Assembly (NCBI GenBank): GCA_020636195.1
Contig: JACJYH010000001.1
Coordinates: forward strand, 248,001 to 312,000
Direction: 5' to 3'
DNA from: Lewinellaceae bacterium
Lineage (GTDB): Bacteria; Bacteroidota; Bacteroidia; Chitinophagales; Saprospiraceae
DNA length: 64,000 nucleotides
The position numbers were made by a program, and so were the translations under genes. Of this stretch, positions 32,948-42,465 are shown one piece after another; the stretch's first letter is position 1, and the number at the start of each line of letters is the position of its first letter. The notes below the pieces were generated by a model. The model ran no database searches, was not told the DNA's origin, and saw nothing but the letters and a program-made list of their open reading frames with translations.

Positions 32948-33913
32948 TTGTATAAAACACTGAAAGTATTAGGTATTCTTATCTTGCTCTATATTTTATA
33001 TTTTCAAATTATAGAAGCAAAAGGATGGGTGTATTTACAAAAAGAGTTTTCTGATTCCCACATTATCATTCAATATAAATATATCCTTTTTGCAGTGATG
33101 CTCATGCCTATCAATTGGCTTCTTGAAGCTAAGAAGTGGCAAATTCTATATAGAAATTTTGAAAAAATAAATTTGAAAGAAGCATTCATCACCGTATTGG
33201 CAGGAAACTCCCTTGGTGTGGTGACGCCAGCTAGGATTGGGGAATATGGCGGAAGGCTTATCACCTCTCATCCAGACCACAGAGGCGGAGTTATCTTGGC
33301 CACTTTCATAGGTAGTATCACCCAAAACGTCTGGAATTTATTTATAGGACTTTCTTTTAGTTTTTTTTTAATCCAAGATCTCATTGGTATCAATTATATT
33401 GAACAAAAAGGGTTTCTGATTATTGGAATATTACAGACTTTGATGATGACAGCGCTTCTTATATTCCTTCCAAAAATTCTTTTTAGCATTGCAAAAACAC
33501 AACTCTTTAAAAAATCGTTTTTAGGCCTAAATAACCATGATTTAGTTTCCTTTTCTTCTCGATCTATCTACAAATCAATTGGTTGGTCATTGGTGCGATA
33601 CATAATTTACACTATACAGTATGCATTGGTTATTATGGCATTCAATGGTTGGAGCGGAATAGAGACGTTATTTTCAGGTATTGCTTTGATATACTTTGTT
33701 CAAACCATAATACCATTACCATCATTGGTAAACGTTGTTGCCAGAGGAGAAATCGCCATTTTTATATGGCCAAAGCTTGGATTGTCAGTGCCCGTTGCTC
33801 TTTTATCCAGTTACACAATTTGGTTGATCAATTTAATCTTTCCTGCATTGATTGGTGCAATCTTTCTATACAGTTATTCAACATTTAGCAAAAGCAAATC
33901 TACTTTAGAATGA
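32948..33913 (+). CDS. Flippase-like / lysylphosphatidylglycerol synthase TM-region family protein
   Basis: 321 residues with about eight membrane helices. Family markers: MPINWLLEAKKWQILYR, EAFITVLAGNSLGVVTPARIGEYGGR and IPLPSLVNVVARGEIAIF. These match the UPF0104/AglD-MprF membrane domain without any synthase or transferase partner. The substrate (a lipid or lipid-linked sugar) is unknown. No in-frame ATG occurs before residue 51, so the start is TTG at 32948 with TACCTTTA 40 bases upstream. It overlaps the DUF4230 gene by 4 bases. Confidence 0.8.
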   Translation: MYKTLKVLGILILLYILYFQIIEAKGWVYLQKEFSDSHIIIQYKYILFAVMLMPINWLLEAKKWQILYRNFEKINLKEAFITVLAGNSLGVVTPARIGEYGGRLITSHPDHRGGVILATFIGSITQNVWNLFIGLSFSFFLIQDLIGINYIEQKGFLIIGILQTLMMTALLIFLPKILFSIAKTQLFKKSFLGLNNHDLVSFSSRSIYKSIGWSLVRYIIYTIQYALVIMAFNGWSGIETLFSGIALIYFVQTIIPLPSLVNVVARGEIAIFIWPKLGLSVPVALLSSYTIWLINLIFPALIGAIFLYSYSTFSKSKSTLE

Positions 33914-34509
33914 AATTTTTAAAACAAATCATCGTCATCCTGCTCATAACTTTGTGCTTAGGCATTTTGGTCCTTTGGTATGTACAAAACAAAATGTCAT
34001 TACATCAAAAATCCGGAAACACCACTGTCGTTCTAGAACAGATCCATAAAGTCACAAAGCTTGTTACAGTTGAAGGTCAATTTTCAGAAATATATGACCA
34101 TAAAGAGTATTATAAATACGATATTTTTGATTTGTTTACGAAGAAAATGTTGCTCAGAATAAATGCCAAGGTTTCAGCTGGTTTTAATCTCGAAGGCAGC
34201 AATATGACGATAGACTCCATTTCAAAGACGGTGTATTTCACTGAGTTGCCAAAGGCCGAAATTTTATCCATTGATCATGACATAGATTATTATGATATCA
34301 GTCAAGGCGTTTTTGCTTCATTCACACCTGAAGAATACACCAGCATCGATAAAGATGCTAAAGAAATGATTGCGTCCAAAGTTCAGTTTACAGATTTATT
34401 AAAGAAGGCCGATGAACAAAAACAAGAATATTTGGACATGTTGGAATTAATTTTGCGTACTTATGGATGGAAGTTAGTGATTAAGGGGAAAAGTTACCCT
34501 TTACAATAA
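33910..34509 (+). CDS. DUF4230-family membrane-anchored protein
   Basis: 199 residues. One N-terminal membrane helix (IIVILLITLCLGILVLWYVQ) followed by a DUF4230 domain: EQIHKVTKLVTVEGQFSEI, LRINAKVSAGFNL, TVYFTELPKAEILSIDHD, and a C-terminal helix. Function unknown in the literature; the beta-rich domain faces the periplasm. The ATG lies within the TGA of the preceding gene (ATGA overlap), so the two are translationally coupled and probably act in one envelope pathway. Confidence 0.82.
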   Translation: MKFLKQIIVILLITLCLGILVLWYVQNKMSLHQKSGNTTVVLEQIHKVTKLVTVEGQFSEIYDHKEYYKYDIFDLFTKKMLLRINAKVSAGFNLEGSNMTIDSISKTVYFTELPKAEILSIDHDIDYYDISQGVFASFTPEEYTSIDKDAKEMIASKVQFTDLLKKADEQKQEYLDMLELILRTYGWKLVIKGKSYPLQ

Positions 34510-34551
34510 CTTTACTAATTTTCAGTTTTGAAATAAAGAAATTTTAATTTT

Positions 34552-36483
34552 ATGGTGGTTAAACTTTTGCAGCTATTGGTGTTCATAATTTTTATCCAAG
34601 TAAATTTAGACGCACAAACGCTTTCTCCAAAAGCAAAAAACTGGATGACAGAAGCAAAGAAATTAGCCAATAAGGGAGATTTTAAAAATGCCAATAAAAA
34701 ACTTAGTAAAATCATTGATGGATTTCCTCAATGTGCTGAAGCCTATATGCGAATGGGTTCCAACTATTATTCTTTAGGAGAAGACGATCTTGCCGAAAGA
34801 TATTTTGACAAAGTTATTATGGTTGATTCCACATTTTCACCTGAAGTTTATTTTTCCTTAGGAATTGTACAAATGAGGCAAAAAAAATATCTGGAATCTG
34901 CCAAAAATTTTAGTCTTTACAGCCTAAAAGAAGACGTTCCCGACGAAAAAAAACACAAGGCTCAAAGATTATCCGAAAACATGACTTTTACATATAATGC
35001 TGTATTAAACCCCAAGCCTTTTCATCCTGAATCACTTGGCGAGGGTGTCAATTCGAGTAAATATTCAGAATATTCTCCGAGTTTATCTTTTGACGAATCT
35101 GCCATTATTTTTACAAAGAACATAGGTCAAGAGGATATGTATTTTTCCACAAAAGATAGTCTGGATAGGTTTACTGTCAGTATTCCGATGGATCATTTGA
35201 ATACATATCAAAACGAAGGAGCGCATTCCTTTTCAGCTGATGGCAGATTTATGGTTTTTACTGCTTGTGACAGGAAAGAGTCTCTTGGAGGATGTGACTT
35301 ATACTATTCCAATTTTGTCGACGGACAATGGTCAAAACCAAAAAATATGGGGAAAGATGTAAATTCTCCTTCATGGGATTCCCAGCCATGCATTTCTCCG
35401 GATGGAAAAACCCTCTATTTTTCAAGCAATAGATCCGGAACTTATGGCGGTTCTGATATCTGGATGTCTAAAAAATCGGATTCCGGAACATGGCAAAAAC
35501 CAGAAAATCTTGGAGCGTCCATTAATACAAAATACAGGGAGGAAACTCCTTTTATGCATCCGGATGGAAAAACGCTTTACTTCCGATCCGATGGTTACCC
35601 GGGAATGGGTGATTTCGATATCTATTTTTCTAGGTATTCTGATGAAACAAAAACTTGGTCAAAACCCGAAAACCTAGGATTTCCAATAAATACTTCAGGT
35701 GCAGAGGGCGGTCTCATCGTTTCATTAGATGGTAAAACAGCCTATTTTGCAAGCGATATAGATCCAAATACACAAGAAAACTTAGGTCAATTGGACATTT
35801 ATAAATTTGAATTGTATGAGGATGCCAGACCAAAACCTACTACTTTTATCAAAGGTATTGTACAAGATGCGGAAACCGGCAAGACTATAGAGAACGCAGT
35901 AATACGTATCACATCTTTAGATCACCAGCAAGAATCATCTACATTCTACAGCAGAAGCGAGGGTGGATTTTTAGGAAGTTTGACTGCCGGAGAATCGTAC
36001 AGTTATCATGTTGAGCATCCAAACTATATATTTTATTCAGATTTTTTTGATTTGACAGCATTGGATTCTTTATACAAACCTTATGAGTTAAATATAAAAC
36101 TTCAGCCCATTCCTGTGGAAGAAACACAAGCACAAGTGGATTCAAAACCTACCGTATTGAAAAATATATTCTTTGAATTTGGATCATCTGAAATTTTGCC
36201 GCAGTCATTCACAGAGATTGACAAACTATATCGATTACTAGAGTTAAATCCGAATTCAAAGATAAAAATCCTAGGTCATACGGATGATGTGGGAAGTGAC
36301 CAAGATAATATTTTGCTTTCTCAGCAAAGGGCTGAAGCTGTACGTCAAAAATTGATTTCTATGGGTATTAACCCACTCAGAATCATCGCTTTAGGTTATG
36401 GAGAATCACAGCCTATTGCTTCTAATGATACCGATGATGGTAGGAGAGCAAACAGACGAACAGAGTTTATTTTGTTTTATTGA
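34552..36483 (+). CDS. OmpA-family protein with TPR, beta-propeller and carboxypeptidase-like domains (PorE-like)
   Basis: 643 residues. Signal peptide MVVKLLQLLVFIIFIQVNLDA-Q. Order: TPR region about 30-140 (AEAYMRMGSNYYSLGEDDLA); WD40-like PD40 propeller about 165-420 (repeats of PCISPDGKTLYFSSNRSG); carboxypeptidase-regulatory-like domain about 430-510 (IKGIVQDAETGKTIENAVIR); OmpA C-terminal peptidoglycan-binding domain about 530-643 (ILGHTDDVGSDQDN, LSQQRAEAVRQKL, RRANRRTEF). This is the layout of PorE (PG1058) of the type IX secretion system, which anchors the outer-membrane complex to peptidoglycan. Other Bacteroidota OmpA proteins share the layout, so the T9SS role is likely but not certain. 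Confidence 0.85.
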   Translation: MVVKLLQLLVFIIFIQVNLDAQTLSPKAKNWMTEAKKLANKGDFKNANKKLSKIIDGFPQCAEAYMRMGSNYYSLGEDDLAERYFDKVIMVDSTFSPEVYFSLGIVQMRQKKYLESAKNFSLYSLKEDVPDEKKHKAQRLSENMTFTYNAVLNPKPFHPESLGEGVNSSKYSEYSPSLSFDESAIIFTKNIGQEDMYFSTKDSLDRFTVSIPMDHLNTYQNEGAHSFSADGRFMVFTACDRKESLGGCDLYYSNFVDGQWSKPKNMGKDVNSPSWDSQPCISPDGKTLYFSSNRSGTYGGSDIWMSKKSDSGTWQKPENLGASINTKYREETPFMHPDGKTLYFRSDGYPGMGDFDIYFSRYSDETKTWSKPENLGFPINTSGAEGGLIVSLDGKTAYFASDIDPNTQENLGQLDIYKFELYEDARPKPTTFIKGIVQDAETGKTIENAVIRITSLDHQQESSTFYSRSEGGFLGSLTAGESYSYHVEHPNYIFYSDFFDLTALDSLYKPYELNIKLQPIPVEETQAQVDSKPTVLKNIFFEFGSSEILPQSFTEIDKLYRLLELNPNSKIKILGHTDDVGSDQDNILLSQQRAEAVRQKLISMGINPLRIIALGYGESQPIASNDTDDGRRANRRTEFILFY

Positions 36484-36529
36484 TGATCAATGTCATAGCT
36501 TCTAACATTAAAAAATTCCATTATATTTA

Positions 36530-36558
36530 TTGTAATTGTATCTAATTAAATACCTTCG
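36530..36558 (+). promoter_or_regulatory. Possible promoter of the pnt operon
   Basis: TTG (36530-36532), 18 bases, then TACCTTCG (36551-36558), one mismatch from TAnnTTTG, 22 bases before the pntAA ATG. Confidence 0.45.
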
Positions 36559-36580
36559 TGCTTTGTTCTAAAAATATAGT

Positions 36581-37663
36581 ATGAAGCTAGGTATTTTAAA
36601 GGAAAATCATTTTTCACGTGTCGCTATTGTACCCGGATCAGCAAAAAAACTGCAGAATCTGGGTTTTGAATTGGTGATCGAAATGTCAGCAGGACAGAAT
36701 TCTGGTTTTACGGATATCATGTATCGAGACGCTGGTTTTGAAGTCGTTGAGAGAAGTCAAGTTTTTGAAAAAGCAGATGTATTGGTGAATATTGGCCCAT
36801 TACAAGACAATGAACTTTCAAAGCTAAGGCAAAAATCTGTGTATATTTCCATGTTTGCACCATATCAGAATGAAAATGTAGTGCCACAGTTATCGAAATA
36901 TAATGTCAATTTTATGTCGATGGACATGATCCCAAGAACCACCATTGCACAATCAATGGACGTACTTTCTTCAATGGCTTCATTGGCTGGATACAAGGCG
37001 GTTCTACAAGCAGCAAATCATTACAATAACATGTTTCCGATGATGATGACCGCTGCTGGAACCATACCTCCTACCAAAGTGATGGTGTTGGGTGCCGGTG
37101 TTGCCGGTTTACAAGCCATTGCAACAGCAAAAAGATTAGGCGCAGTCGTTGAGGCATTTGATACTCGAGCTGCTGCAAAAGAGGAAGTCAAAAGTTTGGG
37201 TGCTACCTTCGTAGAAGTGGAAGGTGCATCAGATGACAAAGGTGCTGGCGGATATGCAGTTCAACAGACTGAAGAATATCTTCAAAAGCAAAGAAAATTG
37301 GTGCAAGAAAAAGCTCTCAAATCAAATATTATCATTGCAACTGCACAAGTTAGAGGCAGAAAAGCTCCTGTTTTGATATCTGAGGACACAGTAGAAAATT
37401 TGAAACCAGGTTCAGTGATCGTAGATTTAGCTGCTTCAACAGGCGGAAACTGTGCATACACTGAAAACAATAAGACCATAGTAAAAAACGGTGTTACTAT
37501 CATTGGGAACTCTGACCTGGCTGATGAATTACCGGGTGTTGCCAGTACCCTCTATTCCAATAATGTCATCAACTTCCTTCAAGTATTGATTAAGGACGGT
37601 GCAGTAGTCTTAAATGAAGAAAATGACATCATAAAATCGGTTTTAATATCTAAAGCAAATTAA
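36581..37663 (+). CDS. pntAA: NAD(P) transhydrogenase subunit alpha part 1
   Basis: 360 residues. The soluble NAD(H)-binding dI component of the proton-translocating transhydrogenase. Seen: MKLGILKENHFSRVAIVPGS (alanine dehydrogenase/PNT N-terminal domain), NNMFPMMMTAAGTIPPTKV, and the dinucleotide-binding VLGAGVAGLQAIATAKRLGAVVEAFD. The motif VLISEDTVENLKPGSVIVDLAA-like segment and GVTIIGNSDLADELP complete the fold. No membrane helices; these are in the next gene, as in the split Rhodospirillum-type enzyme. Heads a three-gene operon. Confidence 0.96.
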   Translation: MKLGILKENHFSRVAIVPGSAKKLQNLGFELVIEMSAGQNSGFTDIMYRDAGFEVVERSQVFEKADVLVNIGPLQDNELSKLRQKSVYISMFAPYQNENVVPQLSKYNVNFMSMDMIPRTTIAQSMDVLSSMASLAGYKAVLQAANHYNNMFPMMMTAAGTIPPTKVMVLGAGVAGLQAIATAKRLGAVVEAFDTRAAAKEEVKSLGATFVEVEGASDDKGAGGYAVQQTEEYLQKQRKLVQEKALKSNIIIATAQVRGRKAPVLISEDTVENLKPGSVIVDLAASTGGNCAYTENNKTIVKNGVTIIGNSDLADELPGVASTLYSNNVINFLQVLIKDGAVVLNEENDIIKSVLISKAN

Positions 37664-37668
37664 TAAAA

Positions 37669-37983
37669 ATGGAACAAATTTTATCTTTTATATCAGAAAA
37701 TATCATTTTTATCTTTTTGATTTCGATGATGATCATCTTAGGTTTTGAAGTGATTTCAAACGTACCGGCTGTATTGCATACACCGTTGATGAGTGGTGCT
37801 AATGCCATTCATGGAGTGGTAATAATAGGCGCAATCATCGTGATGGGAGAAGCAGAAAGTGACAACTATCTTGCACTGACATTAGGATTTTTAGCTGTTA
37901 TTTTGGGAACCCTGAATGTGGTGGGTGGATTTGTCGTCACGGATAGAATGCTCGAGATGTTTAAACGCAAAAAGAAAAATTAG
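37669..37983 (+). CDS. pntAB: NAD(P) transhydrogenase subunit alpha part 2 (membrane)
   Basis: 104 residues forming three to four membrane helices (IIFIFLISMMIILGFEVISNVP, IHGVVIIGAIIVMGEAE, LALTLGFLAVILGTLNVVGGFV). The segments VPAVLHTPLMSGANAIHGVV and GGFVVTDRMLEMFKRK are the conserved dII part of PntA. It forms half of the proton channel with PntB. It begins 5 bases after pntAA. Confidence 0.95.
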   Translation: MEQILSFISENIIFIFLISMMIILGFEVISNVPAVLHTPLMSGANAIHGVVIIGAIIVMGEAESDNYLALTLGFLAVILGTLNVVGGFVVTDRMLEMFKRKKKN

Positions 37984-38039
37984 ATAAATTTTAAAACTCA
38001 AATTTGTTTATTCATTAATCAATTTCAAAAGAATATCAT

Positions 38040-39458
38040 ATGTCTTTAGGTCTTTTAGCATTGAGTTATTTGATTGGTAGTCTTTCTTTCATCATTGGAC
38101 TCAAAATGCTGTCCCACCCTGATACTGCAAGAAAAGGGAACTTATATGCGGCAGCAGGGATGACTTTAGCCATTGTCGCTACTATATTGTTGTATTCTGA
38201 TAAAGAAGGCAATTCATTACATAATTACGGGTGGATCTTTGCGGGATTGATCATTGGCTCAATCATCGGTACACTTGCCGCAAAAAAAGTGCAAATGACT
38301 GCTATGCCTCAAATGGTAAGTCTTTTCAACGGTATGGGAGGTGCGTGTGCTGCTATCATTTCACTTGTAGAGTTTAATCATTTAGTACATCAAGGAACTG
38401 ATGTTGCCGCTGATCCGGTGCTTACATTTACCATTTTAGCTGGATTAGTAATAGGTACAGTGTCTTTTGCAGGAAGTATGATTGCCTTTGGCAAGCTCAA
38501 TGGAAATTTGGGCGACAAAACACTTCCATTGCAACAGATTATTAACATCGGTTTATTGGTAGTCATTGTTTTAATGGTGGTTGCAATTGGACTTGGATTT
38601 TTTGGACCTGCACCGGTAAGCATGGTTTATCTCCTGCTATTGATCTCTGCATTGTATGGCATTCTTTTCGTCTTTCCTATCGGAGGGGCAGACATGCCGG
38701 TAGTGATTTCATTACTCAACTCATTTACCGGAGTTGCAGCAGCATTTGGTGGATTTTTATACAATAACATGGTCATGCTTACAGGAGGAATTCTCGTAGG
38801 TAGTGCCGGAACAGTACTAACAGTTTTGATGTGCAATGCCATGAATAGATCACTTCTGAATGTGATTGTTGGTTCATTTGGAGGTAACAAATCCGGCAGC
38901 AGTGCAGGAGGTGGACAAGGTGGCTCATACAAAGAAATTTCACTGTCGGATGCCGCCGTACTGATGCTATATTCAAAAAAAGTGATCATAGTGCCTGGAT
39001 ATGGATTAGCTGTTGCACAAGCGCAGCACATTTGCCATGAGCTAGAAAAAGTTTTGGATGCCAATGGTGTTGAAGTAAAATATGCAATCCATCCTGTAGC
39101 AGGAAGAATGCCGGGACACATGAACGTTCTTCTTGCCGAAGCTGATGTATCATATGATAAACTTATGGATATGGATGAAATAAATCCTGAGTTTGCCCAT
39201 ACAGATGTAGTTCTAGTTTTAGGAGCTAATGATGTGGTAAATCCTGCAGCAAAATCTGATCCTGCATCTCCTATCTACGGAATGCCAATATTAGATGTCG
39301 AAGATGCTGCCCATGTAATTGTAAACAAGAGGAGTATGAAACCTGGTTATGCAGGAATCGAAAATGAGTTGTTCTTCAGACCTAAGACATCTATGCTTTT
39401 TGGTGATGCAAAAGATGCTTTGACAAAATTGGTCTCCGAGATAAAAAGTATGGGATAG
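38040..39458 (+). CDS. pntB: NAD(P) transhydrogenase subunit beta
   Basis: 472 residues. Residues about 1-275 hold eight or nine membrane helices of domain dII (MPQMVSLFNGMGGACAAI, GADMPVVISLLNSFTGVAAAFGGFLY). After a Gly/Ser linker (SGSSAGGGQGG, about 287-297), domain dIII binds NADP(H): VIIVPGYGLAVAQAQH, HPVAGRMPGHMNVLLAEA, VLVLGANDVVNPAA, RSMKPGYAGIENELF. The complex uses the proton motive force to reduce NADP+ with NADH. Last gene of the operon; no clear terminator is visible in 39459-39594. Confidence 0.97.
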   Translation: MSLGLLALSYLIGSLSFIIGLKMLSHPDTARKGNLYAAAGMTLAIVATILLYSDKEGNSLHNYGWIFAGLIIGSIIGTLAAKKVQMTAMPQMVSLFNGMGGACAAIISLVEFNHLVHQGTDVAADPVLTFTILAGLVIGTVSFAGSMIAFGKLNGNLGDKTLPLQQIINIGLLVVIVLMVVAIGLGFFGPAPVSMVYLLLLISALYGILFVFPIGGADMPVVISLLNSFTGVAAAFGGFLYNNMVMLTGGILVGSAGTVLTVLMCNAMNRSLLNVIVGSFGGNKSGSSAGGGQGGSYKEISLSDAAVLMLYSKKVIIVPGYGLAVAQAQHICHELEKVLDANGVEVKYAIHPVAGRMPGHMNVLLAEADVSYDKLMDMDEINPEFAHTDVVLVLGANDVVNPAAKSDPASPIYGMPILDVEDAAHVIVNKRSMKPGYAGIENELFFRPKTSMLFGDAKDALTKLVSEIKSMG

Positions 39459-39594
39459 TAAGTGCTCTTTCAAGAAAAACTCTCCTTTGCACGCAAATTG
39501 ATCAATATCTTACCTGACGAAAAGGGACACATTTTCCATGTTTCTTTACAAAGATATTCCCTTCTATAATTGTAACAAGAATTGGTTAGACTTT

Positions 39595-40830
39595 TTAGGC
39601 TTTTGATGGTTGATTGTTACCTTTCCTGTATAACCAAATCAATCCAACTATTCCGATTATTATAAAAAGTATGGAAATGTATTGTGCTTGACTCCAATGC
39701 ACTCCAAAATAATCGTATCTATCGTTGACTCTGATGAATTCAATGAAAAATCTTTCTATACCATTGAGTATCATATAGATAAAAAAGATGGTTCCCGTAA
39801 TTTTAAAGGTATTACGGAATAGAAATAAAATACCAAAACTAATAAAACCAAAAATAGTCTCATACAACGGTGTAGGATACACTTTTGGAGTTATTTCATG
39901 ACAGTACCTCATACCGGATGCCGTTTGGCAAGCCTCTTCAATGGATGCGCGTTGAGCAATGGCTGTATTAAATAATTCTTGATTTACATTTGACATAACC
40001 GAACCGTCATTATTGACATTATGAGGGTAGTTAAAAGACCACATCCAATCCGGCAAGAACCACCATGATGGCATGGCCGATGCTTCAATTCCCCAATCAC
40101 CGTCGCCGGATAATTGACAACCAATACGACCTATTGCATAGCCCAGTAGGATGCCCATTCCAGCGATGTCCATCATATACAGCGGCTTTATACCTAATTT
40201 TTTGATATACCAATACACCGCTATAAAAGCTAATATCAGTCCTCCATAAATATTTAATCCACTCCCTGAAAATAAAGATCCTAGTGGGTTTTTGAAAAAT
40301 CCGGATAAATTTTCTGTGATCGAGAAAAGTTTGCTTCCCAAAACTCCGGCAAATCCAGCAATCATGATGATATTGTTCGTCTTCTCAGATGGATATTGTA
40401 AATATTCCTCCTTGACATTTGAAGTGTCGGGTGTTTTGGAGTTTTTATAAATGAAATAAGCAGCAGAAAGAGCTCCTACTAATATTCCAATTCCCCAATT
40501 TCCGATTTTTGAAAAAATTACGGAAGCAGGATCGGCTTGAAAGGCTTTGAAATTGGAAAAAATAATGGGAATTTTCGCTCCAAGAAAAAACATGATAGCA
40601 CTATTAACAGCTATATCAAGGGCAGAAATTCTCTCAGATGTATTTTTAAATACCTTGATGGGGTGAATTTTCCCGGCTGCTTCTAACCTTTTCAACTCAT
40701 ACTTTAAAAAAACGCCACAGGCCATCAATGCCAAAACAAGCATGACACCAAAAGTCTTAAATATGGACGTAAAATTATCAACATCAGTGCCTAAAAGATC
40801 ATGAAAAAAATAAGAAAGATCTGGATACAT
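39595..40830 (-). CDS. lgt: Prolipoprotein diacylglyceryl transferase-like protein (divergent)
   Basis: 411 residues with seven or so membrane helices; typical Lgt has about 270. Recognisable parts: LNIYGGLILAF, LLGYAIGRIGCQLSGDGDWG, YPTPLYETIFG and ERFFIEFIRVNDRYDYFG, followed by QAQYISI. Lgt moves diacylglycerol from phosphatidylglycerol to the lipobox Cys of lipoproteins. Differences from E. coli: the HGG motif (His103) is YGG, and Asn146 after GR(L/I)G is Cys. The extra length comes from an N-terminal extension and an approximately 50-residue loop (NVNNDGSVMSNVNQEL to MRYCHEITPK). The fold is clear; full activity is uncertain. Confidence 0.8.
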   Translation of the reverse strand: MYPDLSYFFHDLLGTDVDNFTSIFKTFGVMLVLALMACGVFLKYELKRLEAAGKIHPIKVFKNTSERISALDIAVNSAIMFFLGAKIPIIFSNFKAFQADPASVIFSKIGNWGIGILVGALSAAYFIYKNSKTPDTSNVKEEYLQYPSEKTNNIIMIAGFAGVLGSKLFSITENLSGFFKNPLGSLFSGSGLNIYGGLILAFIAVYWYIKKLGIKPLYMMDIAGMGILLGYAIGRIGCQLSGDGDWGIEASAMPSWWFLPDWMWSFNYPHNVNNDGSVMSNVNQELFNTAIAQRASIEEACQTASGMRYCHEITPKVYPTPLYETIFGFISFGILFLFRNTFKITGTIFFIYMILNGIERFFIEFIRVNDRYDYFGVHWSQAQYISILFIIIGIVGLIWLYRKGNNQPSKA

Positions 40831-40855
40831 TTTATTTCCGGTTTCGTAATCTGGG

Positions 40856-40863
40856 CAAAGTTA
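40856..40863 (-). promoter_or_regulatory. -7 promoter box for the lgt-like gene
   Basis: TAACTTTG on the minus strand, 25 bases before the ATG at 40830. TTTG (40889-40886) lies 22 bases further upstream. Confidence 0.55.
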
Positions 40864-41088
40864 GTGACTTATTATCCATATGTACCAAAAAGTTCAAGAA
40901 TTCTATTAAATATACATTTTTAATCCTTACTCTTTTCAAGTGAAAAAATATTTTAACCCCAAAAAGTGTTTATAAAAGTAAAAATTGAAGTACTTTTGAG
41001 ACTTATTTTAAACCCCAACGTAAAAATTCTATACGTTATATTTCAAATTCATTTCATTTTAGTTTAAATAATCGTTAGTAATTTATAT

Positions 41089-41661
41089 ATGAAGTATTTG
41101 TTTTCATTAATTTTATTGGTATTTGTGGCATTTGGTATCTCAGCGCAAAATGCGGGAGTAGTGGTTCAAACGGGACTTTCCATGGGCTACGCAAAAGATG
41201 TAAATATCATCCAAAGGGGGGCGGCAAATTACGGAGTAATGTTTGGAGCCGATGCAAGAATACTTGATGGTGGACTTCAGTTCCTCGTTGGTGTACAATA
41301 TCATGCCATCTCACTACAAGCAGCAAAGGCGCCAAAATTTTTTAGCAACAACGACTGGAGAGTTGTAATGGGTAGGTTTGGAATCGGTTTTTCATTATAT
41401 CAGTTGGACAATGGCGCTTTATTGAGATCAAAACTGCTTGCATCTATCAATTTTAACAATAGCGCTCCCGATGGTGCACTGAATATACCTGGATATAAAG
41501 ATCTTAATGAGTCATTTATAGGACTTACCACAGGTTTGGGTATCACAAAAGGTGCCTATGATATTGATCTAGAATATCAATATGGCTTGCTCAATGCATA
41601 TTTTGAGAAGCCAAAAACAGTATTTGATTTTTGGACACTGATGGTTGGATTCAACTTCTAA
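41089..41661 (+). CDS. Small outer-membrane beta-barrel-like protein
   Basis: 190 residues. Signal peptide MKYLFSLILLVFVAFGISA-Q. The mature part alternates polar and hydrophobic residues in about eight strands (AGVVVQTGLSMGYAK, YGVMFGADARILDGGLQFLV, WRVVMGRFGIGFSLY, FIGLTTGLGITKGAYDIDLEYQYGL) and ends in Phe (WTLMVGFNF), the typical signal for barrel insertion. No specific family recognised. The gene ends 12 bases before the converging MBL gene. Confidence 0.7.
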   Translation: MKYLFSLILLVFVAFGISAQNAGVVVQTGLSMGYAKDVNIIQRGAANYGVMFGADARILDGGLQFLVGVQYHAISLQAAKAPKFFSNNDWRVVMGRFGIGFSLYQLDNGALLRSKLLASINFNNSAPDGALNIPGYKDLNESFIGLTTGLGITKGAYDIDLEYQYGLLNAYFEKPKTVFDFWTLMVGFNF

Positions 41662-41673
41662 TTCTTACGGAGG

Positions 41674-42306
41674 CTAGAAAAACGGATTAGTAGCCTTTTC
41701 AATTCCAATAGTGGTCATCGGCCCATGACCCGGATAGACCTTGGTTTGGTCATCCAAAGTGAAGAATTTCTCGGAAATAATGGATATCAAGAGATTATAA
41801 TTTCCACCAGGCAAATCTGTTCTCCCAATACTGCCAGAAAACAATACATCACCACATATCAGAATACCTTTTTCTCTACAATATAACGAGATTGAAGCAG
41901 GCGAATGACCCGGAGTTTCTATGATCTCTAGTGTGGTATTTCCAAATTTTACTTCGGCTCCTTCAATTAAATAATGACTTATCTTAGGAGATGGCGTATA
42001 ATCAATGCCATACATTTGAGCAACTTGTGGAGCCGATGACAATACTATTTCTTCGCCTTCATGTGATTCTAAAGCCAAGTGGAATTTCTCGCATACATAT
42101 TGGTTCCCTAAAATATGGTCAATATGACAATGCGTATTGATTACATGTTTAGGAGTCAATTGATGCTCCTCAATAAAATACATTAGTGCTTTCCTTTCAC
42201 TATCATTATTACATCCAGGATCAATGATGATACATTCTCGAGTTTCATCAAACAACACATATGTATTCTCAAGAAACTCATTGAATGTAAAAAATTTTAT
42301 TTCCAT
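41674..42306 (-). CDS. MBL-fold metallo-hydrolase (glyoxalase II-like)
   Basis: 210 residues, cytosolic. The metal motif is THCHIDH (58-64), with H at GHS in ETPGHSPASISL, Asp in ILICGDVLFSGSIGRTDLPGG and the last His in VYPGHGPMT. This is the pattern of small glyoxalase II-like hydrolases (YcbL type), which lack the C-terminal glutathione-binding helices of true glyoxalase II. Family activity: thioester hydrolysis; substrate unknown. Single gene. Confidence 0.9.
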   Translation of the reverse strand: MEIKFFTFNEFLENTYVLFDETRECIIIDPGCNNDSERKALMYFIEEHQLTPKHVINTHCHIDHILGNQYVCEKFHLALESHEGEEIVLSSAPQVAQMYGIDYTPSPKISHYLIEGAEVKFGNTTLEIIETPGHSPASISLYCREKGILICGDVLFSGSIGRTDLPGGNYNLLISIISEKFFTLDDQTKVYPGHGPMTTIGIEKATNPFF

Positions 42307-42465
42307 CTCTTATTATTTCTAATTTGATGACAAAACTTGAAATTGTGCTAAATGTATCCAAAATACCTAACAAAATCATCAAACTTGTGACCAAAGTTAA
42401 ATAATGTGGTCATATTTTTAACCCTAAAATGAAAATATTTTTATAACCTTATTAAATATTACTTT

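Noticed and set aside
38627..39121. Minus-strand frame of 164 codons
   Set aside because: Antisense to pntB, whose NADP-binding motifs lie here.
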